NCBI GenBank assembly: GCA_013002375.1
Contig: JABDJW010000400.1
Location: 1-5,358 of the forward strand
Source: Acidimicrobiales bacterium
GTDB taxonomy: Bacteria > Actinomycetota > Acidimicrobiia > Acidimicrobiales > SHLQ01
Reading direction: 5' to 3'
Length of the DNA: 5,358 nt
Shown here one piece after another: positions 1 to 5,358 of the stretch (the first letter of the stretch is position 1; the number at the start of each line of letters is the position of its first letter). Made by a program: the position numbers and the translations under genes. Below the pieces are notes generated by a model. That model was not told the DNA's origin, ran no database searches, and saw nothing but the letters and a program-made list of their open reading frames with translations.

Positions 1-914
1 GCCGAGAGGGGCTCGACCGAGGTCATTGCATCGAGTTGTTCGGTATCGAGGGTCTGGCCCAGGCGCTCCCAGGCCAGCCGGCGCCGGCCCAGCGGCACGG
101 TGACCGAGTTGACGCCGGCCAGGGTGACGCCGCGCAGGATGAAGGGCATGACCGACGTGTTGAGGTCGGGCCCCTGGGCCAAACCGCAAGCTGCGATGCA
201 GCCTCCGTCGAGGGTGGTCGCGATGACGTTGGCCAAGGTGTTGCTGCCGACCGCATCGACTGCGCCGGCCCACCGCCCCTTGCCCAGCGGTTTGGGTTCG
301 CCCGACAGCTCGGCCCGATCGATGACATCAGCTGCGCCGAGGGCCTTGAGGTAGTCGGCTTCAGTGGTGCGGCCGGTCGAGGCCACGACTTCATACCCCA
401 GCGTTGACAGGAGTGCGATGGCCACCGAGCCGACGCCTCCGCTCGCGCCGGTGACCACGATGGGGCCCTTGTCGGGCGTGACATCGTGTTCTTCGAGCGC
501 CATCACGCTGAGCATGGCGGTGTAACCGGCGGTGCCGATCGCGGCCGCCTGCAGGTTGGTGAAGGCATCGGGCACGATGACCAGCCAGTCCCCGGGCACG
601 CGAGCCTTGGTGGCGTACCCACCGTGGCGGTTCTCGCCGACTCCCCAACCGTTCAGCACGACCCGGTCGCCGGACGCGAGGAAGTGGTGCGAGCTCTCGA
701 GTACCGTGCCGGCGAAATCGATGCCAGGCACCAGCGGCCAGCTGCGGATCACGGCGGCGGATTGCTTGAGCGCCAGACCGTCCTTGTAGTTCACCGTGCT
801 GTAATCGACCGCGACGGTGACATCACCATCAGGTAGGGCACTGTCATCCAATTCGGTCAGCGAATGCGAGACCGTCCCGTCCTCGGATTTTTCCAACAAC
901 AACGCCTGGAACAC
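1..914 (-). CDS. acuI: AcuI/YhdH-type NADPH-dependent acryloyl-CoA reductase (C-terminus cut by window edge)
   Basis: This is a zinc-free medium-chain dehydrogenase/reductase that should reduce acryloyl-CoA to propionyl-CoA with NADPH in the cytoplasm, clearing a toxic electrophile. The 304 visible residues follow E. coli YhdH (324 aa, from memory) almost without gaps: FQALLLE at the N-terminus, NYKDGLAL near 42-49, PGIDFAGTV at 63-71, GWGVGEN at 89-95, GTAGYTAML at 127-135, the nucleotide-binding loop TGASGGVGSVA at 155-165, GR at 181-182 after the second Rossmann strand, and MPFILRGV at 256-263. No structural-zinc cysteine cluster is present, as expected for this family. About 20 C-terminal residues lie beyond position 1. 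The start is GTG at 912-914, supported by GGAGGT six bases upstream and by alignment to the family N-terminus. It follows the CoA-transferase on the same strand after 134 bases, a gap that seems to hold its own promoter. The family call is secure; the physiological substrate (acrylate, DMSP or 3-hydroxypropionate route) is inferred. Confidence 0.94.
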   Translation of the reverse strand, partial: MFQALLLEKSEDGTVSHSLTELDDSALPDGDVTVAVDYSTVNYKDGLALKQSAAVIRSWPLVPGIDFAGTVLESSHHFLASGDRVVLNGWGVGENRHGGYATKARVPGDWLVIVPDAFTNLQAAAIGTAGYTAMLSVMALEEHDVTPDKGPIVVTGASGGVGSVAIALLSTLGYEVVASTGRTTEADYLKALGAADVIDRAELSGEPKPLGKGRWAGAVDAVGSNTLANVIATTLDGGCIAACGLAQGPDLNTSVMPFILRGVTLAGVNSVTVPLGRRRLAWERLGQTLDTEQLDAMTSVEPLS

Positions 915-920
915 AGGCCG

Positions 921-926
921 ACCTCC
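921..926 (-). promoter_or_regulatory. Shine-Dalgarno sequence of the acuI-type gene
   Basis: Read on the minus strand this is GGAGGT, followed by a six-base spacer and the GTG at 914-912. It is the strongest ribosome-binding site in the window. It settles the choice of a GTG start for the reductase, which has no in-frame ATG nearby. Confidence 0.75.
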
Positions 927-936
927 AACGTCGAAC

Positions 937-954
937 GTTCCCCACCGGTGGAAC
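937..954. repeat. Nested inverted repeat GTTCC-N8-GGAAC in the acuI leader
   Basis: The arms GTTCC (937-941) and GGAAC (950-954) are exact inverted copies separated by eight bases. A second perfect palindrome, CCACCGGTGG (942-951), is nested across the same centre region. It sits 10-28 bases upstream of the Shine-Dalgarno sequence. It could be a repressor operator or a small 5'-leader hairpin; the sequence does not tell which. A chance GC-rich palindrome is also possible. Confidence 0.35.
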
Positions 955-976
955 CGCCCGTTCCAATACTTCAGAC

Positions 977-982
977 AACCTA
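977..982 (-). promoter_or_regulatory. Possible -10 box (TAGGTT) for the acuI-type gene
   Basis: On the minus strand this is TAGGTT, matching the actinobacterial TANNNT -10 pattern. It would place transcription start near 970 and give a leader of roughly 56 bases. No TTGACA-like -35 is visible at the usual distance (CCCTAC at 1000-1005), which would fit an activator-dependent promoter. The assignment rests on a short, common motif and is weak by itself. Confidence 0.3.
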
Positions 983-1024
983 GTGCAGGTCGGCATGCCG
1001 TAGGGGGCGCTCGGGCACCAATTG

Positions 1025-1040
1025 TGTGAACTGCGCCACA
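1025..1040. promoter_or_regulatory. CRP/GlxR-like binding site TGTGA-N6-CCACA
   Basis: Plus-strand bases read TGTGA, six bases, then CCACA, one mismatch from the CRP-family consensus TGTGA-N6-TCACA. The flanks extend the symmetry: AATT just outside each half (1020-1023 and 1041-1044). This AT-rich island stands out in otherwise GC-rich DNA, directly after the stop of the CoA-transferase. Its centre (1032.5) is about 61.5 bases upstream of the transcription start proposed for the reductase, the spacing of class I CRP promoters. That spacing depends on a -10 I chose myself. Control of the reductase by a cAMP-responsive or FNR-type regulator is inference. Confidence 0.4.
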
Positions 1041-1048
1041 AATTCGCG

Positions 1049-3490
1049 CTAAACGGGCGGTAGTTCCAACGATCCGTCGGCGATGAGCGCGTCGATCTCG
1101 TCTTGGGGCATGCCCAACACGTCGCGACAAAAGGCCACGGTGTCACCACCCATCACCGGCGCGGGGCCGATGAAGGCCGACGCCATTGCGGTCGCCGTGA
1201 AGGCCGGGCCCTCGAAGTGCAGCGGCCCGATCGGTGGTTGTTCGACCTCGACCACGTAGCCGCGAGCGACGAGATGCGGATCGGAGAGCTGTCCGGCACC
1301 GGTCAGCATGACGCCGGCCGGGACCCCGGCGGCCTGGAGGTTCGCTTGGACGTCGTAGTGATCATGGCCCGAGGTCCAGGCGCCCAACTTCTCGTCGATG
1401 AGATCGGCCGCGGCGTGGCGACCGGCGGCCGACGCCAGCGCCGAGTCGGTGGCCCAATCGGGCGAGCCGAGGACACCGACGAGGGCTTGCCATTGTTCGT
1501 CGGATTCAACGCTGATGGCGACCCACTGCTCGTCGCCGGCACAGGGATACATCCCCCACGGCGCGCCTCGGTCACGACGATTGCCCTGGGGCTGCACCGA
1601 ACCCGGTTCGGCGCCCGCTTTGGCCAACAGGTCGCCCAGTACACCGGTGACCATCTCGATCTGGGCGACCTCGGCGAGCGTCCCCAGGCCGTGCCGATTG
1701 CGGCCGACGACACCGGCCAAGGCTGCGACCGCACACATGCGTCCGGCCAGGTGATCGGGAAAGATCGAGCCCGAGCCGGCCGGGCCGTCTCGGCTGCCGT
1801 CCTCGTTGGGCGCGTAGTCCCACAGATCGACCAGACCACCGACCGGCTGGCTGTTCGGGCCGTACCCCTTCCAGTGCGACCACGCCCCCCGGGAACCGAG
1901 CAGCTGGCTCGACACCATGACGATCCGGGGGTTGGCCTCGCGGAAGGCGGCAAAGCCCATGTTCATCTGATCCATCGTGCCGGTCGAGTTGTTCTCGATG
2001 ACGATGTCGGAGATCTTGGCGATGTCGAGCAGCACGTTGCGGCCGCCCTCGGTCTTGGCGTTGGCCGCAAACCCCTTCTTCGACCGGCTCGACGACGCAA
2101 AGGATGGCGACATGAAACCGCCCAACACGACCCGAATGAAGTCGACGTAGGCCACGCTCTCGATCTTGAGTACCTCGGCGCCGTATTCGGCCAGCATGCG
2201 ACCGGCTTCGACCCCGACACCGCCGTGGCCGAAGTCCATCACCCGCATACCGGCCAAGGGCAACGCCGGTTCGAGCGGGCCGGTCGGCGGCGGATTCGCC
2301 GGGCCGAGATCGGCGAAGACTGCGTCGGTGTCAACCCCCAGAGCGGGAGCGGGTCGCTGTGGGCCCTGCCGGACGCCGTCGAGCTCGAAGAACCCGCTGG
2401 CGAATCGAGCCGACACATCCGCGCCGTCGACGACGGGCAGCGGGACGAAGGTTCCCCTCGACTCGAAGTGCTCGTTGGCCATGACGTCGTCGGCGGTCAG
2501 CACCGGCGTGCAGACGATGCCGCGCCGTTGCGCCTCGACCGCGACCTCCTGCATGGACATGGTCGAGAAGAGTTCTTCGTAGAGCGGGTTCAATACCGCG
2601 TCGGCGATGCTGAACCGACCCAGGAACGATTCGAGCTCGGGATCCTGCAGATAGTCGGGGTTGCCCAACCACTCGAGCATCGATTTCCACTGGCGGGGAC
2701 TCAGTATGACCAGGCGGACGTACCCGGTCTTGCACGGGAAGATGGCATAGACCGGCCCGGATCCGTTGCGGACTTCGCCGGGGATGCTGCCCGCATTGAT
2801 CGTGGCACTGGCGTTGATCATCGACCAGTCGGCGAGCTGGGCCACCGCCTGCAGGACCGAGAAGTCGATGAGCTGACCGGCGCCGGTGGGCGCGCCCTGA
2901 ATGAGCGCGCACAACACCGCGAACGCGGCCGTGACCGATGCCGCGTCGTACGCGATCGTTCCCGGCGGGAGCAGCGGCTCACGGCTGGGGATACCGGCCT
3001 TGAAGACCATGCCGGCCAAGGCGTGGAGCACACTGTCGGTACCCACGTAGTCGGCGTAGGGACCGGTGAGACCGAAATCCGACATGGACAACACGATGAG
3101 GTGCGGGTGGGCGGCGGCCAGGTCGGCCGCAGTGACGCCGGCGGCGCCGGACGGGCCCGAGGAATCGATACACACATCAGCGGTCGCCAGAAGCTGCTGG
3201 AACCGCTCGGCATCAGCGGCATCGGTGCGATCGAGCACGACGCTGCGCTTGCCCGCGTTGCGGTAGCCGAACCACAGGCTGTGCTCGCCCAGTATCGGCG
3301 GCAGCAGCCGGGCGGCGGCCCCCTCCGGGGGCTCGACCCGAATCACCTCGGCGCCGAGGTCGGCGAACAACCGACCACACAGATCGCCCTTACCATCGGC
3401 CAGATCGACGATGCGCAGACCCTGCAGCGGCCGATCGGTGACGGACCCGATCGGGGACCCAGGCGTGGAATTGCTCGTTTCGGTGCTCAC
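1049..3490 (-). CDS. Tandem-domain family III (CaiB/BaiF) CoA-transferase, 813 aa
   Basis: This protein moves CoA between carboxylic acids through an aspartyl-CoA mixed anhydride; the acceptor acid is unknown. It is about twice the usual ~400-residue length because two complete CaiB/BaiF domains are joined, roughly 22-395 and 412-813. The duplication is visible in matching blocks: LRIVDL at 25 and MRVMDF at 415; FADLGAEVIRVE at 42 and LAEYGAEVLKIE at 433; AIFPCKTGYV at 249 and GMYPCAGDEQWV at 646; WLGNPDY at 274 and VLGSPDW at 673; FESRG at 342 and LVARG at 740. The expected nucleophilic Asp is present in both halves: Asp182 (IAYDAAS) and Asp579 (FPDHLAG). The start is GTG at 3488-3490, with GGAG three bases upstream, 11 bases after the stop of the membrane protease. 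The open frame continues upstream but contains no start codon before the protease gene. Tandem relatives include DddD of DMSP catabolism and uncharacterised actinobacterial proteins, so the substrate is not assigned. Confidence 0.93.
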   Translation of the reverse strand: MSTETSNSTPGSPIGSVTDRPLQGLRIVDLADGKGDLCGRLFADLGAEVIRVEPPEGAAARLLPPILGEHSLWFGYRNAGKRSVVLDRTDAADAERFQQLLATADVCIDSSGPSGAAGVTAADLAAAHPHLIVLSMSDFGLTGPYADYVGTDSVLHALAGMVFKAGIPSREPLLPPGTIAYDAASVTAAFAVLCALIQGAPTGAGQLIDFSVLQAVAQLADWSMINASATINAGSIPGEVRNGSGPVYAIFPCKTGYVRLVILSPRQWKSMLEWLGNPDYLQDPELESFLGRFSIADAVLNPLYEELFSTMSMQEVAVEAQRRGIVCTPVLTADDVMANEHFESRGTFVPLPVVDGADVSARFASGFFELDGVRQGPQRPAPALGVDTDAVFADLGPANPPPTGPLEPALPLAGMRVMDFGHGGVGVEAGRMLAEYGAEVLKIESVAYVDFIRVVLGGFMSPSFASSSRSKKGFAANAKTEGGRNVLLDIAKISDIVIENNSTGTMDQMNMGFAAFREANPRIVMVSSQLLGSRGAWSHWKGYGPNSQPVGGLVDLWDYAPNEDGSRDGPAGSGSIFPDHLAGRMCAVAALAGVVGRNRHGLGTLAEVAQIEMVTGVLGDLLAKAGAEPGSVQPQGNRRDRGAPWGMYPCAGDEQWVAISVESDEQWQALVGVLGSPDWATDSALASAAGRHAAADLIDEKLGAWTSGHDHYDVQANLQAAGVPAGVMLTGAGQLSDPHLVARGYVVEVEQPPIGPLHFEGPAFTATAMASAFIGPAPVMGGDTVAFCRDVLGMPQDEIDALIADGSLELPPV

Positions 3491-3493
3491 GAG

Positions 3494-3497
3494 CTCC
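3494..3497 (-). promoter_or_regulatory. Short, close Shine-Dalgarno of the tandem CoA-transferase
   Basis: The minus strand reads GGAG here, only three bases before the GTG at 3490-3488 and inside the 11-base gap after the TAG of the upstream gene. The spacing is tighter than usual, which suggests that ribosomes finishing the protease gene help start the next one (translational coupling). Confidence 0.45.
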
Positions 3498-3501
3498 GAA
3501 G

Positions 3502-4695
3502 CTACGTGCCCTTGCGCATCGCGGCCAGCTGATCGGCGACCCCGCTGAGACCACGCCCCCGCGCGCTGTGTTCGGCCTCGGCGAGAATCAGGGGATCGTG
3601 GCCGCCCGCCGACGACGCCATGATGGCCGGGACTTCGTGGCCGCGGTTGTAGGCCCCGTAGGCCAGCATCAGACACCGAGCCGATTCGGGGGCCGGCTGG
3701 CGGGCAAAGATCTCCCGCACCTGGTCGAGCGCGGTGGGATCGCCTTCGTAGGCGGAGACCAGCGCATACACCGCGGGGTGCACGTTGCCCGGCGCCTCGT
3801 TCAGCACCCGCCGAGCTTCGGCTCGGTTGCCACTGCCGGCGTAGACCTCGACGACGATGGTCTTGAGGTGGGCCTGCAGCTGGGGGTCGGCGGTGCGATG
3901 GACGAGTCGTTCGAGTTCGGGCAATGCCGTGGGATCGCCCTGTTGCAGTCGCTGCACCGCGTCCTGGATCTGGCTGCGCAGCGTTTCCGCGTTGCCGGAG
4001 CGGCCGGTGGCGTTCAGCACCGCGATGCTCTGGAGTCCGAAGTAGCCGATCAGAAGCGCCGCGAACACCCAACCGTTCACCCAGAACAGCACTGCGGCGG
4101 TCGATGCGACGACCAGGGACACGATGGCGGCCAGTCGTTGGCGCGCGACCCGGTCGCCGGGCAGCAGCTCCTGCAGGATGTGCCCGCCATCGAGCGGGAG
4201 GATGGGCAGCAGGTTGAGGCCGCCCCATGCCAGGTTGATCCAGACGCCGAGGGCGAGCGCCCGATCGAACGGTTCGCCAAAGGACACGGTGCTGAGGCTG
4301 AGGTCGATGTCCTGGGTCAACGCGATGGCCAAGATGATCGCACCGAACACGAACCCGGCGGCCGGCCCGGCGAAACTCACGCCGATCGACTGGCCGCGCG
4401 TCGGCGGCTGAGGCGGCGCGTACGAGGTGAGGCCGCCCATGCCATGAACGACGATGCTGGGCCGGGCCCCCAGGCGCCGGGCGGCGAAGGCATGACCCAG
4501 CTCGTGGATCAGGATCGAGGGCAACAAGATGCCCATCCAGACGAGGGCATATTCGAGATCGATGCCCGAGCCGCTCGAGCCGCCCCGAAGACTGAACAAC
4601 AAGGCGATGAAGAAGAACGACCAGTCGACGCGGGTCGGGAAGCCGAACAACGGAAAGCGAATGCCCCGGCCCGGCTGGTTCATCGACGCGGTCAC
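3502..4695 (-). CDS. Site-2 protease family (M50) intramembrane zinc metallopeptidase, 397 aa
   Basis: This is a polytopic membrane zinc protease that should cut substrates inside the lipid bilayer. Zinc ligands and catalytic residue are visible: HELGH at 64-68 in the second hydrophobic segment, and the third ligand Asp169 in NLLPILPLDGG (161-171). The conserved SFAGPAAG loop is at 107-114. About six hydrophobic segments are apparent (near 24-36, 50-72, 104-127, 146-167, 189-206 and 208-228). There is no PDZ or CBS domain. Residues from ~235 to the end are soluble, alpha-helical and rich in short paired helices, resembling TPR/HEAT-type repeats and possibly a substrate- or partner-binding part. 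The start is GTG at 4693-4695; an in-frame ATG at 4681-4683 is possible, but neither has a Shine-Dalgarno, and a -10-like box six bases before the GTG favours a leaderless message. The CoA-transferase follows after 11 bases, so the two are probably one operon. The substrate is unknown; typical ones are anti-sigma factors or other membrane proteins. Confidence 0.93.
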   Translation of the reverse strand: MTASMNQPGRGIRFPLFGFPTRVDWSFFFIALLFSLRGGSSGSGIDLEYALVWMGILLPSILIHELGHAFAARRLGARPSIVVHGMGGLTSYAPPQPPTRGQSIGVSFAGPAAGFVFGAIILAIALTQDIDLSLSTVSFGEPFDRALALGVWINLAWGGLNLLPILPLDGGHILQELLPGDRVARQRLAAIVSLVVASTAAVLFWVNGWVFAALLIGYFGLQSIAVLNATGRSGNAETLRSQIQDAVQRLQQGDPTALPELERLVHRTADPQLQAHLKTIVVEVYAGSGNRAEARRVLNEAPGNVHPAVYALVSAYEGDPTALDQVREIFARQPAPESARCLMLAYGAYNRGHEVPAIMASSAGGHDPLILAEAEHSARGRGLSGVADQLAAMRKGT

Positions 4696-4701
4696 GACGC
4701 C

Positions 4702-4707
4702 AGGCTA
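4702..4707 (-). promoter_or_regulatory. Possible -10 box (TAGCCT) for a leaderless protease transcript
   Basis: The minus strand reads TAGCCT, fitting TANNNT, with six bases to the GTG at 4695. A start of transcription about seven bases downstream would fall on the G of the start codon, the arrangement of leaderless actinobacterial genes. The absence of any Shine-Dalgarno before this GTG agrees. At the -35 position only GATTTG (4725-4730) is seen, a poor match. Confidence 0.42.
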
Positions 4708-4914
4708 GCGGCCGCCACTCCCAACAAATCGGCGACGGAACGGCATCGCCCACGACGTTGGGGGTCTTGGCCGGACTGGACCGATGTCGGCGATCATCCG
4801 CAGCCTCGCCATCGCACGCGCGACCGTCGCAGTGGCGACGTCGTGCGGCAGTTCTGGTGAAGCGGCGCCCCGGCGTCGATCGAGGCGGCCCTGGCCGGGA
4901 CGCTCAAGAAGTCG
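4708..4914. other. Intergenic stretch with no supported gene
   Basis: This gap separates the thiolase stop from the protease promoter region. I read it in both directions. Short open frames exist on both strands (for example plus-strand 4758-4952, which overlaps the thiolase end), but none shows a recognisable motif or ribosome-binding site. No strong stem followed by a T-run was found, so a rho-independent terminator for the thiolase is not visible. It mainly separates the thiolase transcript from the protease/CoA-transferase unit. Confidence 0.5.
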
Positions 4915-5358
4915 CTAACCGAGCTCGGAGCCGAGAATGCTCACGAAGCTGACCATCTCGCCGGGGTAGCCGCCCAGGTTGTGCACCAGCCCGAGGCTGC
5001 GATCGGTGGTGATCTGGCGCTCGCCGGCCTCGCCCCGAAGCTGGAGCCAGCACTCGTAGTGCATCCGGAGACCGGATGCGCCGACCGGATGCCCGAAGGC
5101 TTTCAACCCTCCGTCGGGGTTGATCGGCAGATCGCCGTCGAGGGCGAAGGTGCCGTCCAGTACCTCTTGCCACGCGGTGCCGCGCTCGGCGAAGCCGAGA
5201 TACTCCATGAGAACGAGTTCGGTCGGGGTGAAGCAATCGTGCACCTCGGCCATGGCGATCTCGGCGCGGGGGTTCTTCACGCCGGCCTGCTTGTAGGCAT
5301 CTTCCGCCGACGCCACGACCTCGCGGAAGGTCGTGTAGTCGTAACTCGAGTCGATGCC
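4915..5358 (-). CDS. SCP-x/lipid-transfer-type thiolase, C-terminal 147 residues (N-terminus beyond window)
   Basis: Thiolases of this class cleave or form carbon-carbon bonds in acyl-CoA thioesters, typically the last step of beta-oxidation of fatty or steroid side chains; some bacterial members act as aldolases. The visible part is the C-terminal catalytic half. It has EVHDCFTPTEL (residues 38-48 of the fragment, active-site His40), NPDGGLKAFGHPVGASG (80-96, catalytic His90), the block CWLQLRGEAGERQI (103-116) and the terminal LVHNLGG motif (124-130). These closely match the thiolase domain of human SCP-x as I remember it (HDCF, GHP.GATG, CWQLRGEAGKRQ, HNLG), which separates it from classical thiolases ending in CxGGG. 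The nucleophilic cysteine domain and the start lie beyond 5358, and the frame is open to the edge. An internal GTG at 5314-5316 is not the start, because conserved-looking sequence continues upstream. No C-terminal SCP2 domain is fused; the protein stops after the thiolase fold. The substrate is unknown. Confidence 0.92.
   Translation of the reverse strand, partial: GIDSSYDYTTFREVVASAEDAYKQAGVKNPRAEIAMAEVHDCFTPTELVLMEYLGFAERGTAWQEVLDGTFALDGDLPINPDGGLKAFGHPVGASGLRMHYECWLQLRGEAGERQITTDRSLGLVHNLGGYPGEMVSFVSILGSELG

Noticed and set aside
1017..1048. Possible terminator hairpin after the CoA-transferase (AATTTGTG...CACAATT)
   Set aside because: The stem is short, AT-rich and has a bulge, and no T-run follows. 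A CRP-like operator explains the symmetry better.
1103..3532. An 809-codon open frame on the plus strand opposite the CoA-transferase
   Set aside because: It is antisense to a gene with clear family motifs. Long antisense open frames are common in GC-rich coding DNA because stop codons are rare in that register. Its translation is rich in Arg/Gly/His/Asp and has no recognisable domain.
3491..4753. Upstream extension of the CoA-transferase reading frame through the whole protease gene
   Set aside because: The frame is open, but this part overlaps the M50 gene in another register, is Arg/Pro-rich and contains no family sequence. The CaiB domain begins right after the GTG at 3490, and a Shine-Dalgarno precedes it.
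3568..4860. A 430-codon open frame on the plus strand opposite the protease
   Set aside because: It mirrors the M50 gene, has a low-complexity composition with no domain motif, and runs on into the intergenic gap. It is a by-product of GC bias.
4758..4952. A 64-codon plus-strand open frame in the gap beside the thiolase
   Set aside because: It overlaps the end of the thiolase on the opposite strand, is Arg-rich, and shows no Shine-Dalgarno or recognisable motif.
4915..5358. Absence of the classical thiolase CxGGG motif near the C-terminus
   Set aside because: The HNLGG sequence at that place is normal for the SCP-x/lipid-transfer class (human SCP-x has HNLG there), so it is not a mutated or novel active site.

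Overview
This window is a dense, GC-rich stretch in which all four protein-coding genes lie on the minus strand, so it reads biologically from right to left. The codon use (mostly G/C in third position), GTG starts, an apparently leaderless gene, an SCP-x-type thiolase and a tandem family III CoA-transferase suggest a high-GC actinobacterium. An aquatic Acidimicrobiia-like lineage is my best guess, but nothing here fixes the taxon.

Layout in transcription order. (1) 5358-4915: the C-terminal 147 residues of an SCP-x/lipid-transfer-type thiolase, running in from the right edge. (2) 4914-4696: a 219-base gap with no gene I can support; its left end carries a TANNNT -10-like box directly before the next gene. 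(3) 4695-3502: a complete site-2-protease-type intramembrane metallopeptidase (family M50) with HELGH and NLLPILPLDGG motifs and a C-terminal soluble helical-repeat-like region. (4) 3490-1049: a complete 813-residue CoA-transferase made of two full CaiB/BaiF (family III) domains, only 11 bases after the protease and probably in the same transcript. (5) 1048-915: a 134-base regulatory gap with a CRP-like TGTGA-N6-CCACA site, a possible -10, a nested inverted repeat and a clear Shine-Dalgarno sequence. (6) 914-1: an AcuI/YhdH-type acryloyl-CoA reductase, cut by the left edge about 20 residues before its expected end.

Three of the four genes handle acyl-CoA thioesters: a thiolase or related C-C cleaving enzyme, a CoA-transferase and an acryloyl-CoA reductase. 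The simplest reading is a catabolic neighbourhood that puts CoA on a carboxylic acid and processes it toward propionyl-CoA or acetyl-CoA. The most interesting specific hypothesis is that the tandem CoA-transferase plus AcuI acts on acrylate, 3-hydroxypropionate or dimethylsulfoniopropionate (DMSP). The DMSP enzyme DddD has the same double-CaiB architecture and AcuI detoxifies acryloyl-CoA in DMSP users. This is inference only: double-CaiB proteins of unknown substrate are also common in actinobacteria. The membrane protease is the odd member of the group. I saw no RNA genes, CRISPR arrays, mobile elements or convincing terminators.
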